Program-made: the position numbers and the translations under genes | Shown here: in pieces, positions 33,394-40,828 of the stretch | Position numbering within the stretch: the stretch's first letter is position 1 | Layout: each line of letters starts with the position of its first letter | The notes under the pieces: generated by a model | What the model saw: only the letters and a program-made list of their open reading frames with translations | The model's database searches: none | What the model was told of the DNA's origin: nothing | Assembly: GCA_913058185.1 (NCBI GenBank) | Contig: CAJXQX010000031.1 | Coordinates: forward strand, 1-40,828 | Origin: an uncultured Verrucomicrobiota bacterium | Lineage (GTDB): Bacteria > Verrucomicrobiota > Verrucomicrobiia > Opitutales > Opitutaceae | Reading direction: 5' to 3' | DNA length: 40,828 nucleotides

Positions 33394-33972
33394 TCACTCG
33401 GCCAAAGCCCGCGACTGGCGAGTGAGATGGAGGCAATAGATTAGAGGGATCGATCCGAAGATACCGAAGGCGCTGTCGACCATCGACCAGTAAACCGGAA
33501 TGCCCCGGATGTGACCGGCAATAAAGGCGACCGGAATAACCGCTGCGCAGATGCAGAGTCCCGTTTTGAGCACCCAGTCACTGTCGAGTGGACTCCACAA
33601 CGGGCGGATGAAAAAAGCCGCGCTCGCGAGGTGCCCAAATGCTAGCCAATCCGTGCCGTAACCAATAAACGGAAATTTCTCGTAAGTCTGCTCCAATCCA
33701 AAATTCACGTAAGCAATCCAATGGGCTAATCCGGTGAGTTCCTGATAGTTTGCTGGATCGGTTATGCCCAACCAGCCAGAGAGAATTCGAATTTCGACCA
33801 AGAGAGGAAACGCGGTGAGACCGCTAAAGACCAAGCCCGCCAAGAATAAAGCCAACGACACACGGTAACGGAACAGCAGTGCAGGAGTCATGCGTTGGAT
33901 CGTGGCGGCAATTACAGTCATGGTAAAGCCGAGGTTTGGGAGGGGCAAAACGACTAGGCGGGTCTGCAGCAT
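33394..33972 (-). CDS. four-helix integral membrane protein, unknown
   Basis: 192 aa; at least four hydrophobic stretches (VSLALFLAGLVFSGLTAFPLL, LAFGHLASAAFFI, GLCICAAVIPVAFIAGHI, SAFGIFGSIPLIYCLHL). ATG 33921 or 33972 could be the start. It has polar segments with conserved-looking HWIAYVNFGLEQTYEKFPFI between helices 1 and 2. I do not recognise the family. It sits between the M23-like gene and the HTH/palindrome region, transcribed in the opposite direction. Confidence 0.65.
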   Translation of the reverse strand: MLQTRLVVLPLPNLGFTMTVIAATIQRMTPALLFRYRVSLALFLAGLVFSGLTAFPLLVEIRILSGWLGITDPANYQELTGLAHWIAYVNFGLEQTYEKFPFIGYGTDWLAFGHLASAAFFIRPLWSPLDSDWVLKTGLCICAAVIPVAFIAGHIRGIPVYWSMVDSAFGIFGSIPLIYCLHLTRQSRALAE

Positions 33973-34114
33973 TCTTGAATCCTGACGGAACGAGGATCAC
34001 AACCGGCCGGTCGGGAATTTCGAGGCGAAGTGTTCACCGGCATTGCGTTGCGGTGAGAGCCCCGGTAACGTGAGTAGGTTCCGTAATCAAGCGGAGCGAC
34101 AACCAAGATTATAT

Positions 34115-34222
34115 ATGGGCAAATCACTCGACGCAAAAAAACAGACCCGCAAGGCTCCTCAAAAGACCGCTAAAGAGAAGAAAGCCGCCAAGAAACTGAA
34201 GAAGTCCGGTTCAGGGTTTTAG
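34115..34222 (+). CDS. 35-residue lysine-rich small protein
   Basis: ATG 34115 to TAG 34220-34222. The sequence (MGKSLDAKKQTRKAPQ, then TAKEKKAAKKLKKSGSGF) is about one third lysine, with net charge near +12. Similar MGKSxDxKKxxKK small proteins are, as I recall, annotated as hypotheticals in many bacteria. It could bind nucleic acid or another polyanion. Coding status is supported by the ATG, the biased composition and a clean stop, but it is short and unproven. Confidence 0.5.
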   Translation: MGKSLDAKKQTRKAPQKTAKEKKAAKKLKKSGSGF

Positions 34223-34324
34223 GAAAACTGAGAGGCGAAGTGAGTTGACTTACGCTGCGGTTGCTTAAGGCCGCATATCTCATCCCGACGCCTCAATTAC
34301 CCCCCACTGTATACCCCAACCCAA

Positions 34325-34341
34325 TGTTCGTATTACGAACA
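34325..34341. promoter_or_regulatory. palindrome, copy 2 (17-nt core)
   Basis: TGTTCGTA-T-TACGAACA, preceded by CCAA of the full half-site but lacking TTGG on the right. Lies 100 bp downstream of the HTH gene's stop codon. Confidence 0.75.
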
Positions 34342-34406
34342 AGTCCCTCAGGCCGTTGTCCTACCAATACCCTCGGGAGTTACACCCTGACTAAGTTGTC
34401 TCCATC

Positions 34407-34431
34407 CCCATGTTCGTATTACGAATATTGG
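34407..34431. promoter_or_regulatory. palindrome, copy 3 (imperfect)
   Basis: CCCATGTTCGTA-T-TACGAATATTGG: one mismatch in each arm against the consensus. It sits 9 bp downstream of the HTH gene's stop codon. Confidence 0.75.
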
Positions 34432-34440
34432 AACAGAGCC

Positions 34441-34803
34441 TCAGTCTTTGGATGGCTCGCGTTGTTTTTGGGCCAGCCAGATTAGTGTTTGGAGAGTTCG
34501 TTCCGCGTCGGGCATTGCCGATTGTGCATCGAAGTATTCCCCAATTCTGGCCCGGTGGAGCCCGAGTTCTTTGGCCATGATAGCCCGATCACCTCGGCGA
34601 CTCAGATGTGGTTTAACCAAGGAAACCATCGTGTTCCAAAGCTGGGTTTCAGCGCCCGGGCGTAGCGTGCTTCCTCGTCCTGATCGCGGTTTTCTCCGGT
34701 CTCTTCGTTTGAGGGCTGCTTTGGTTAACTCCCGTGCCGCGATTTCAAGAAGCTCTGCTCCTGCGACCAATTCCTCCACTCCAGGATACCGATAAGAACT
34801 CAT
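34441..34803 (-). CDS. small HTH protein bracketed by palindromes
   Basis: 120 aa. The C-terminal half holds a helix-turn-helix-like segment: DRAIMAKELGLHRARIGEYF followed by MPDAERTLQTLIWL, resembling Cro/CI-type DNA binders. The N-terminal half has a helix (EELVAGAELLEIAARELTKA) and a basic linker (KRRDRRKPRSGRG). The palindrome at 34804-34830 abuts the start codon, leaving no room for a normal Shine-Dalgarno, and further copies lie at 34407-34431 and 34325-34341. Autorepression by binding the palindrome is a natural hypothesis; a mobile-element function is another. Not a recognised family to me. Confidence 0.7.
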   Translation of the reverse strand: MSSYRYPGVEELVAGAELLEIAARELTKAALKRRDRRKPRSGRGSTLRPGAETQLWNTMVSLVKPHLSRRGDRAIMAKELGLHRARIGEYFDAQSAMPDAERTLQTLIWLAQKQREPSKD

Positions 34804-34830
34804 GCCAATGTTCGTAATACGAACATTGGC
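34804..34830. promoter_or_regulatory. 27-nt perfect palindrome, copy 4, abutting the HTH gene start
   Basis: GCCAATGTTCGTA, central A, TACGAACATTGGC. The reverse-strand HTH gene begins immediately beside it (start codon 34801-34803). Position and perfection make it the best candidate for an operator or RNA hairpin controlling that gene. Confidence 0.88.
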
Positions 34831-34925
34831 AGCGAAGCAAGATCGGTGGGGAGGCTAAGACGGTCGGGCGAGTGATCTTCATAGTGGTTTGATTGTTTGA
34901 GTTATCGGTGCTTTGCTCCCGGTCT

Positions 34926-35801
34926 ATGGCGTCTTCTTCTCAGCAAAAACGTATCGCGGTAACGGGTGGTAGTGGCATGGCGGGGCATTGGGTGGTGAAA
35001 CACCTCGTGGAACAGGGTTACGATGTGGTGAACCTTGATTTTCAGCTTCCCGCTGAACCGCACTGTCGCACGATCAAGACGGACCTCACGCACGCGGGGC
35101 AGGTCATCACGGCGCTGTCTCCGTTTGGCACCGGCAATCGTGCTCCTTATGATGGGGTCATCCATTTCGGGGCGATTCCGAATGCGCATCGTTGGCCCAA
35201 TGATGAGATTTTCCGGGTTAATACCACGTCGACTTACAACGTGCTCGAGGCTTGTGCGATCCTCGGGATCCAAAAGGTGGTTTTGGCGTCCAGCGAGTCG
35301 TCTTACGGACTGTGTTTCGCTTCGGATTTTTTTGAACCCAAATACTTGCCGGTCGACGAAGCCCATCCTCAATTGCCCGAAGATTCCTATGGCCTGACGA
35401 AGGTGCTCAATGAGGTGACGGCGGAGTCATTTCACCGCCGCACGGGCATGCAGATTGTTTCGTTCCGGTTGGGTAATATTCTCTCCCCAGAAATGCACGG
35501 TCCGGTGAAGGCCGGGTTTGCGGATACGTCTGCTCGACTGCGCAATTTGTGGTCTTACATCGACGCGCGCGATGTGGCAGAGGCGTGTCGCTTGGCCATC
35601 GAGACCGATGGACTGGGTTGCCAGCCGATGATCCTATCGGCCGATGATACCTCCTCAGATCGGCCCTCGGCGGAATTGATCGCGAAGCACTTGCCCGGAG
35701 TGACGGATCTGCGCAGTGAGTTTAGCGGCCGCGAAGGATTGCTCTCAAATCAACGCGTCCGCGAGGCCCTCGGCTGGAAGCAGAAATACTTCCTCCAGTA
35801 A
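34926..35801 (+). CDS. NAD-dependent epimerase/dehydratase (extended SDR)
   Basis: 291 aa from ATG 34926 (an in-frame start at 34893 is less likely). Rossmann motif TGGSGMAGHWVVKHL, VIHFGAIPN, catalytic SSESSYG plus YGLTK (Tyr-x3-Lys) near residue 160, and FRLGNILSP. It is a cytoplasmic nucleotide-sugar or sugar-acid SDR; relatives include UDP-glucose 4-epimerase-like and uronate dehydrogenase-like enzymes, and the substrate is uncertain. It could feed sugars released by the sulfatase clusters into metabolism. Confidence 0.88.
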   Translation: MASSSQQKRIAVTGGSGMAGHWVVKHLVEQGYDVVNLDFQLPAEPHCRTIKTDLTHAGQVITALSPFGTGNRAPYDGVIHFGAIPNAHRWPNDEIFRVNTTSTYNVLEACAILGIQKVVLASSESSYGLCFASDFFEPKYLPVDEAHPQLPEDSYGLTKVLNEVTAESFHRRTGMQIVSFRLGNILSPEMHGPVKAGFADTSARLRNLWSYIDARDVAEACRLAIETDGLGCQPMILSADDTSSDRPSAELIAKHLPGVTDLRSEFSGREGLLSNQRVREALGWKQKYFLQ

Positions 35802-35851
35802 CCCTGCCGCTCGTCATAGTCCCGCCGAACTTCAGTCTTAAATCGATCGAT

Positions 35852-37012
35852 TTAGAAACCGGTTGCCCATGCGCGTGCAGACTCATTCACGGCTGCGATG
35901 GCGGCGGTGGAGGGGGCGAGTTGGTTCTGGTTATCTTTGAGGCCGTAGCGGCGCGTTTTATTGCGCAGGTAGGCGCCGCAGAGATGGTAACCGATACATT
36001 GCGGCATGGCTTGAAGCGTTTGCATGATCTCGGCGTAGGCGGCCGGATCGATGTGCCGGGTGTCCTTGGGCGGCCAGCCGCTATGTTCCGTGGGATGCCA
36101 CCTAGCGTTGTCCGCGAGTAGGATGGGTTTTTCGGGGAAGAGGTCGGCCCATTGGCCGAGTCGTTTCTGCACGCCTTTGGCGTCGGCAAAGCATTGGAAT
36201 GAGTAGACGTCCACATAGGGCTGAGCAGCCGCCAGAACTTCTTCCGCGATGGGGCGGTCGGCGTCATAGCGATCACCCAGAATGAGGTGGTTGGGATCAT
36301 ACCGTTTGATGGCTTCAGTTGTGATCCGATAGTAGGCTGTGGCCAGGTCCCGGAGTTCGCGTTTGCCTGCCGGAGTTTTGAGCATGTCTGGATCGAAGAG
36401 CGGTGCTTTCCATGCGGTGGCGTCACTTGAATGAATCCAGGTGGGGCAATCGGTGAAGAAGTATCCGATCAAATTGGGATCATGCTTCATGCGCGCGCAT
36501 TGATCCCGCGCTACGTAGTCGCACCAATCGGCGAAGCCCTTTGACCGCAAATCGGGCAGGCGGGTTTTGACCTCCCACTGATGGGATTCAATGAAGGGAA
36601 GGAGGTGGCAATGGGGCATTTCCAGCCATTGATATTCTTCGAAAGTGAAGCTGCGGGAGTGACTCCGGTTCTGATCGTTCCATATCACCGCTTCTTGATT
36701 CCACCCAAGGGAATTGAAACCCCATTCGGTCAGATCTTCGCGAACTGTTTTCAGCCAACGCTGCATGCTGTTGCCAAATTCTTCGTTCCACACGTCACCG
36801 CTGTCGATGTAGCGCAGGGTGGCGGGATCGACGTGGTTCATACCGATTGACCAAAACGGGTTACCCTGTGGATCCTGCAGCCAATGTCGGCCGCCTTTCT
36901 GGATCACCGAAAAGAAGTGTTGGGAAGACGGTGTTTCTTTCGCCCAAACTTGGTTCAAGCCAGCTCCCGCGGCTCCCATGAGTCCTAGCTCCACAAAACG
37001 TCGTCGATTCAT
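35852..37012 (-). CDS. Tat-exported agarase-like / GH-A-type TIM-barrel protein
   Basis: 386 aa from ATG 37012 (a TTG at 37021 is an alternative). The leader NRRRFVELGLMGAAGAG is a twin-arginine signal. The fold looks like a glycoside hydrolase clan GH-A barrel, as annotated for agarase-like proteins: GNPFWSIGMNHVD near the N-terminus, IGYFFTDCPTW at strand 4, ILGDRYDADRP and KPILLADNARWHP later. Strand 4 normally ends in Asn-Glu and strand 7 in Glu; here Asp-Cys and Asp-Asn occupy those places, so catalysis may be altered. Probably cotranscribed with the upstream sulfatase (77 bp gap). Confidence 0.6.
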   Translation of the reverse strand: MNRRRFVELGLMGAAGAGLNQVWAKETPSSQHFFSVIQKGGRHWLQDPQGNPFWSIGMNHVDPATLRYIDSGDVWNEEFGNSMQRWLKTVREDLTEWGFNSLGWNQEAVIWNDQNRSHSRSFTFEEYQWLEMPHCHLLPFIESHQWEVKTRLPDLRSKGFADWCDYVARDQCARMKHDPNLIGYFFTDCPTWIHSSDATAWKAPLFDPDMLKTPAGKRELRDLATAYYRITTEAIKRYDPNHLILGDRYDADRPIAEEVLAAAQPYVDVYSFQCFADAKGVQKRLGQWADLFPEKPILLADNARWHPTEHSGWPPKDTRHIDPAAYAEIMQTLQAMPQCIGYHLCGAYLRNKTRRYGLKDNQNQLAPSTAAIAAVNESARAWATGF

Positions 37013-37089
37013 GGGGCCCAACTCTGGGGGCGGATCAGGATACGGAAAGCCTGAATCGAGAAAGAGTATGGGGTTGGGAGAGGGGGGGA

Positions 37090-38664
37090 TTACTTTATCC
37101 CACGCATTCCTTTGCCGTTTTGGATTTCGGCGAGGAGGGATTTGAGTTCGGCGACTTTGCTGGGGTGCTTCTTAATCAGGTTGGATTGTTCGCTGGGATC
37201 GGACCGTAGATTAAACAGGGCTTCTTCGACGAGGGGGGCTTCGGCGGGCCAGGTGGCTTGGGACTCTTCGACGTATTTCCAGTCGCCTTGGCGAAGGGCG
37301 AGGTCGAAGGACTCCTCTAGCATGGTGTGCACGCCGGTTTGATCGTGGCCGAGGATCGCGTGGAGTGCATTGCGACTATCGATGGCTTCGTCGTCAGCGA
37401 GTTTGACGGCGATTATGTCGGCCAGCGTCGCGAGGAGATCAACTTGGTTGACCGTGGCGGCGGAGGTGGAGCCGGGTTTGATCTTCCCGGGCCAACGCAC
37501 GATGAAGGGCACGCGGGTGCCGCCTTCGTAGATCTGATACTTGCCACCGCGATAGATGCCGGAGGCGTCGTGGCCGCGATCGGATTCTTCGAGTGAGCAG
37601 TGGACGGTCGTGCCGTCTTCGTAGCCGTCGTCGTAGACCGGGCCGTTGTCGCTGGAAAAGATCACGATGGTGTTTTCGGTGAGTCCATGGGCCTCGAGCG
37701 CGGTCATGATTTCACCGGTGGCCCAGTCGAACTGCACCATGGCGTCGCCACGGTAGCCGAGTTCTGATTTGCCTTTGAAGCGGGGGTGCGGGGCGCGGGG
37801 CACGTGGATGTCTTGGGACGAGAAGTAGAGGAAGAACGGTTCCTCCTTTTGGGCTTTGGCGGCGATGTAAGTTTTGGCCTCTTCGACGAAGCGATCGGAC
37901 ATGGTTTCGTCATCCCACAGGGCGGAATTGCCGCCGGCCATGTAACCCATGCGGCCGATGCCGTTGATCACGCTGTTGTTGTGACCATGGGAGCTTTGGT
38001 AGTAGGTCATCGCGGCGCGGTTGACGAGGCCGTCGGGATAGGCGGTGCTGCCCGGCCGATTCACCGAAGCCGCGGTGGTGCCGACGAAGAGCGGATCATT
38101 GGGGTTGAGATTTACGACGTGGTGGTTGCGCAGGTAGACGGAGGGCACGCGGTCGTTGGTGGAGGGCAGCAGGAAAGAGTAGTCGAAACCGAGCTCGAGT
38201 GGTCCGGGTTTCACGACGCCGTTCCAGTTGGTCTTCACGTCGGTTTGACCAATGCCGAGATGCCACTTGCCGACGACGGCGGTGTCATAACCGGCACGTT
38301 TGAAGAGTTTGGGCAGCGTCAGGATGTCGGTGGGAATGATGAGTGGCGCATCGGGCGGCAGCACGCGGGCGGCGTAGCGAAACGCGTGGATACCGGTGAG
38401 GAGGGAAAAGCGGGACGGGGTGCAGGTCGATGCGGTGCAGTGGCCGTCGGTGAAGTTGATGCCCTGCGCGGCGAGTCGGTCGATGTTGGGGGTCGGGATC
38501 ATCGTCGATCCGTTTACACCGACATCACCGTAGCCGACATCGTCACCGTAGATGATGACCACGTTGGGAAGATCGGAAGCGGAGGACGCGACCGCGAGGC
38601 CGAGGGATAGGCTGGTGACGAGAGCGACTACGCGGCGGATGAGGTTGGGGCGGTGGGATGGCAT
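37090..38664 (-). CDS. sulfatase (S1 family, Cys-type), secreted
   Basis: 524 aa with signal peptide about 1-30. VVIIYGDDVGYGDVGVNG metal site, formylglycine motif C81-T-P-S-R85 followed by FSLLTGIHAFRY, VVGKWHLGIGQ, and IFSSDNGPVYDDGYEDG. The sequence resembles arylsulfatase A-like bacterial enzymes. It reads toward the agarase-like gene, consistent with joint action on a sulfated galactan or similar polymer, though this is only suggested by the neighbour. Confidence 0.93.
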   Translation of the reverse strand: MPSHRPNLIRRVVALVTSLSLGLAVASSASDLPNVVIIYGDDVGYGDVGVNGSTMIPTPNIDRLAAQGINFTDGHCTASTCTPSRFSLLTGIHAFRYAARVLPPDAPLIIPTDILTLPKLFKRAGYDTAVVGKWHLGIGQTDVKTNWNGVVKPGPLELGFDYSFLLPSTNDRVPSVYLRNHHVVNLNPNDPLFVGTTAASVNRPGSTAYPDGLVNRAAMTYYQSSHGHNNSVINGIGRMGYMAGGNSALWDDETMSDRFVEEAKTYIAAKAQKEEPFFLYFSSQDIHVPRAPHPRFKGKSELGYRGDAMVQFDWATGEIMTALEAHGLTENTIVIFSSDNGPVYDDGYEDGTTVHCSLEESDRGHDASGIYRGGKYQIYEGGTRVPFIVRWPGKIKPGSTSAATVNQVDLLATLADIIAVKLADDEAIDSRNALHAILGHDQTGVHTMLEESFDLALRQGDWKYVEESQATWPAEAPLVEEALFNLRSDPSEQSNLIKKHPSKVAELKSLLAEIQNGKGMRGIK

Positions 38665-38699
38665 GGAATTAGGGAGGATAAGGAAGGGGACGCGTTAAA

Positions 38700-38790
38700 A
38701 GGGATGACTGAATTGCGGAGAGTCGAGAACGAGAACCAGAAAGGGAAAGAGTAGGAGTCGGAGAACGATAAAGATAAAGAGGGCGAATGG
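38700..38790. repeat. purine-tract repeat between two sulfatases
   Basis: GATGACTGAATTGCGGAG then AGTCGAGAACGAGAACCAGA and AAGGGAAAGAGTAGG. Same module as at 7571, 13444 and 14341. No gene. Confidence 0.65.
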
Positions 38791-38799
38791 GGGGGCTTG

Positions 38800-40206
38800 C
38801 TAGCCTTGGGTTTCGGAGGGGATCGCGAAGGATTGGGCTTCGGTGTCGTGTGATTCGGTGATCCATTCTTGCAGGTAAGTGCGGTGTTGATTGAGCACGT
38901 TCTGGTGCGCAGAGGAATTGACGAGATTGATCAATTCGCCGGGGTCTTCCTGTAGGTCTACGAGGGATTCGCGGCGCGTGCCTTTGACGTAGACGCAGTA
39001 TTTGTAGCGAGATGATCGCAGCATGCGACCGCTCTGGTTCTCGGCTACGATGTAGGGACGTTTGGCTTTGGTGGTTTGGCCTTCAGCGAGAGGACGAAGA
39101 CTACGGCCCAGCCAAAAATCGGGAGCGGAGAGATTGGCGTAGTCGGCCAGAGTGGGGAGCACATCGAGACCATTGGAAACGAGGTCATGGTCGTTCACCA
39201 CGCCGGGGGGGATGACCCCCTTGTATTGCATGATGAAAGGGACGCCGGCGGAGTTTTGATAGAAGACGCCTTTGGAAGCGAGTTGGTGGCTGCCGTCCAT
39301 GTCGCCGTGATCGCTGGTGAAGATGACGAGGGTGTTCTCTGCGAGACCGTGGGTTTCGAGGGCATTCAGGAGTTGGCCGATCTGGGTATCGACGCGTTCG
39401 GTGAGGCGGCAATAGATCCAGCGATAGTTGCGCCAATCGCGTTCCGAGTAGTCATCACGCATCAGGATGGCTGGAGTGACGGAAGTCGTCTGCATGTCGG
39501 CCGAGACGCCTTCGGGTTCTAGGTTGGGAATCGCACTGTTGGCGGGGAGAGGGGGGAGTTGGTCTTCGGGTAGGGCTTCAGCTTGTCGGTAGAGTTCATT
39601 AACGAGAGCCTTGCTTTTGGGGGACTCTTCGCGAGCCGCATAGGCGTAGCAGATGTCGTGAGGGTTGATGAACGACGCCACGGCGAAGAAGGGTTTATCG
39701 CGATCACGCGTCATGAACTCGATGCAGGCGCCGGGCAGTTCTTCGCGTTGATCACGGAAGAACTCGTCGTAGCCCGCTTGGGACGGAGTCAACTCTGGGG
39801 CAAGGTGGGTTTTGCCGCCATAGAACGTGTCGTAGCCGCCGCGCTTGATCAGATTTCCCATCGAGTTTTCGATGACGTCGCTCGGAATGGTTGCTTTCAT
39901 TTGGTTCTGAAAAACCCCGAAACGACCGGGCATCATCCCGGTGGCCATTGAGATACGACTGGGGACGCAGACGGGATTGGTGACGTAGGCGTTGGTGAAG
40001 CGAATGCCGGCCTGGGCCATGCCATCGAGGGCGTGAGTCTTTAGGTAGGGATTCCCGGCGCTCGATAGCATGTTGGCATGATGCTGATCGGTGAGGATGA
40101 AGAGGATGTTCACCTCTTTGGCGGGTGCGAGTGACGCGGTGAGCATCGCGCCGATGAGGACAAAGAGACGAGAAAGTGCTAGGCGGGGTAAACGGGGCAC
40201 GGACAT
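38800..40206 (-). CDS. sulfatase (S1 family, Cys-type), secreted
   Basis: 468 aa with signal peptide about 1-29. Its metal site is NILFILTDQHHANML (TDQ type), and the formylglycine motif is C80-V-P-S-R84 followed by ISMATGMMPGRFG. Substrate-loop YGGKTHLAPEL and IFTSDHGDMDGSHQL complete the core. This TDQ subtype differs from the TDD type of the other sulfatases here, suggesting a different linkage. The upstream neighbour is divergent (sialidase-like, 40353). Confidence 0.93.
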   Translation of the reverse strand: MSVPRLPRLALSRLFVLIGAMLTASLAPAKEVNILFILTDQHHANMLSSAGNPYLKTHALDGMAQAGIRFTNAYVTNPVCVPSRISMATGMMPGRFGVFQNQMKATIPSDVIENSMGNLIKRGGYDTFYGGKTHLAPELTPSQAGYDEFFRDQREELPGACIEFMTRDRDKPFFAVASFINPHDICYAYAAREESPKSKALVNELYRQAEALPEDQLPPLPANSAIPNLEPEGVSADMQTTSVTPAILMRDDYSERDWRNYRWIYCRLTERVDTQIGQLLNALETHGLAENTLVIFTSDHGDMDGSHQLASKGVFYQNSAGVPFIMQYKGVIPPGVVNDHDLVSNGLDVLPTLADYANLSAPDFWLGRSLRPLAEGQTTKAKRPYIVAENQSGRMLRSSRYKYCVYVKGTRRESLVDLQEDPGELINLVNSSAHQNVLNQHRTYLQEWITESHDTEAQSFAIPSETQG

Positions 40207-40352
40207 ACGATCCAGTTGAGCGAACTCACGGGTGAACTCGAACTCAATCGAGTGGAAAATAAGGCGAGGGGTTCATGGGCGGTAGCGAAATTGCTAAACT
40301 TCGTCCGTGTTTTCTGGAGTTTGGGCTGGTTTAGGGGAACAGTCGGATTGGC

Positions 40353-40748
40353 ATGATAAAACACAAACTGGGTTTTGGGTGGAGGAGCGTTTGGGTTGGG
40401 CTGGCTGGCGTGGTCGGCTCGGGTGGGGCCGCGAGTTGGGAACCATTGGCGCAGGATCATGTAGTGATCTACGAATCGCCGGATCCGGACAATCTCTACG
40501 CCTACAGTCCGGGGCTTTGTTTGGCGCCGAATGGGGATTTGGTGGCGACGATTGATTTGGGCGGGCCGGCCGGGAAAGACTTAGCGGGACCGCTCTACAC
40601 TTACACGCGGACGGGGCGAACAGGCAGCTGGCAGGGCCGGGCCTATGTTTCGTCGGATGGAGGGGAGAGCTGGGACATGACGGGTCAATTTCCGTGGATG
40701 CATGAGCGTCCGTTCGTGGCGGGGGAATCGATCTATATATTGGGGTAG
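40353..40748 (+). CDS. sialidase-like (BNR repeat) protein, truncated by contig end
   Basis: 131 residues to a TAG at 40746-40748. An N-terminal signal-like segment is followed by SPGLCLAPNGDLVATID and an Asp-box (SSDGGESW), typical of exo-sialidase or related propellers. Reading through the TAG continues AGDLMIARSD, just what this family has next, up to the adapter at 40782. The TAG may be a base error for CAG at the low-coverage contig end, or a real stop. The rest of the gene lies beyond the contig. Confidence 0.65.
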   Translation: MIKHKLGFGWRSVWVGLAGVVGSGGAASWEPLAQDHVVIYESPDPDNLYAYSPGLCLAPNGDLVATIDLGGPAGKDLAGPLYTYTRTGRTGSWQGRAYVSSDGGESWDMTGQFPWMHERPFVAGESIYILG

Positions 40749-40781
40749 GCGGGGGATCTGATGATCGCGCGGTCTGACTAC

Positions 40782-40828
40782 CTGTCTCTTATACACATCT
40801 CCGAGCCCACGAGACCGAGGCTGATCTC
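40782..40828 (+). other. Illumina Nextera adapter sequence (contamination)
   Basis: CTGTCTCTTATACACATCT (transposon mosaic end, 40782-40800) is followed by CCGAGCCCACGAGAC (40801-40815), then CGAGGCTG, which matches an i7 index as I recall, and ATCTC, the start of the P7 end. This is a library adapter, not genomic DNA. It also explains the spurious minus-strand frame starting MYKRQ at 40796. Confidence 0.97.

Noticed and set aside
37786-38610. 274-codon plus-strand frame opposite a sulfatase
   Set aside because: Shadow frame; low-complexity Gly/Val-rich translation, whereas the minus strand encodes a clear sulfatase.
40581-40796. Minus-strand frame starting MYKRQ
   Set aside because: MYKRQ is translated Nextera adapter; the frame is opposite the sialidase-like gene.

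Overview
The window reads as one contig from a Verrucomicrobiota bacterium, most likely Opitutae/Opitutales. That placement is inferred from gene content: seven type I sulfatase genes plus one sulfatase remnant, three Gfo/Idh/MocA oxidoreductases, ThuA-like and DUF6797-type proteins, a c-type cytochrome fused to a propeller, Tat-exported glycan enzymes, and an exported protein carrying two copies of a C-terminal repeat domain common in verrucomicrobial secreted proteins. No rRNA, tRNA, CRISPR array or complete insertion sequence was seen. The last 47 bases are Illumina Nextera adapter, so the right edge is a contig end.

Layout. 0-2.8 kb: a cNMP/CBS/DUF294 protein translationally coupled to a DnaQ-like exonuclease. 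2.9-7.3 kb: lipoprotein, GH9-like glycosidase, and a sodium:solute symporter on the minus strand. 7.7-11.9 kb: cytochrome-DUF6797-propeller lipoprotein and a sulfatase. 11.9-15.2 kb: a patchwork of small genes (orphan antitoxin, truncated quinone reductase, TPR, CIA30 and two convergent DoxX genes) embedded in repeats. 15.7-22.4 kb: a tight plus-strand operon of Gfo/Idh, sulfatase, sulfatase with an internal amber codon, ThuA and sulfatase. 22.6-26 kb: a secreted repeat protein and an FG-GAP protein. 26.3-31.3 kb, minus strand: Tat-type Gfo/Idh, sulfatase remnant, frameshifted CBS protein, sulfatase, Sec-type Gfo/Idh. 31.8-35.8 kb: DUF2911, M23-like peptidase, membrane protein, tiny lysine-rich protein, a small HTH gene surrounded by palindromes, and an SDR epimerase. 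35.8-40.2 kb, minus strand: agarase-like protein and two sulfatases, facing a truncated sialidase-like gene at the contig end.

How the genes fit together. Exported sulfatases and glycosidases would strip and cut sulfated polysaccharides (probably algal), oxidoreductases and the epimerase would process the sugars, and the symporter would import products. The substrate is not identifiable from sequence alone, and no sulfatase-maturing enzyme or TonB transporter lies in the window.

Two non-genic systems stand out. First, a 27-nt palindrome (half-site GCCAATGTTCGTA) occurs in four copies at 32.4-34.8 kb, and two copies bracket a 120-aa HTH gene. Second, most intergenic gaps are assembled from a shared set of repeat modules joined at a recurring GCTGACGG motif. 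Several genes are broken or doubtful (amber sulfatase, frameshifted CBS protein, possible frameshift in the M23 signal peptide, stop in the terminal sialidase-like gene). Some may be assembly errors.
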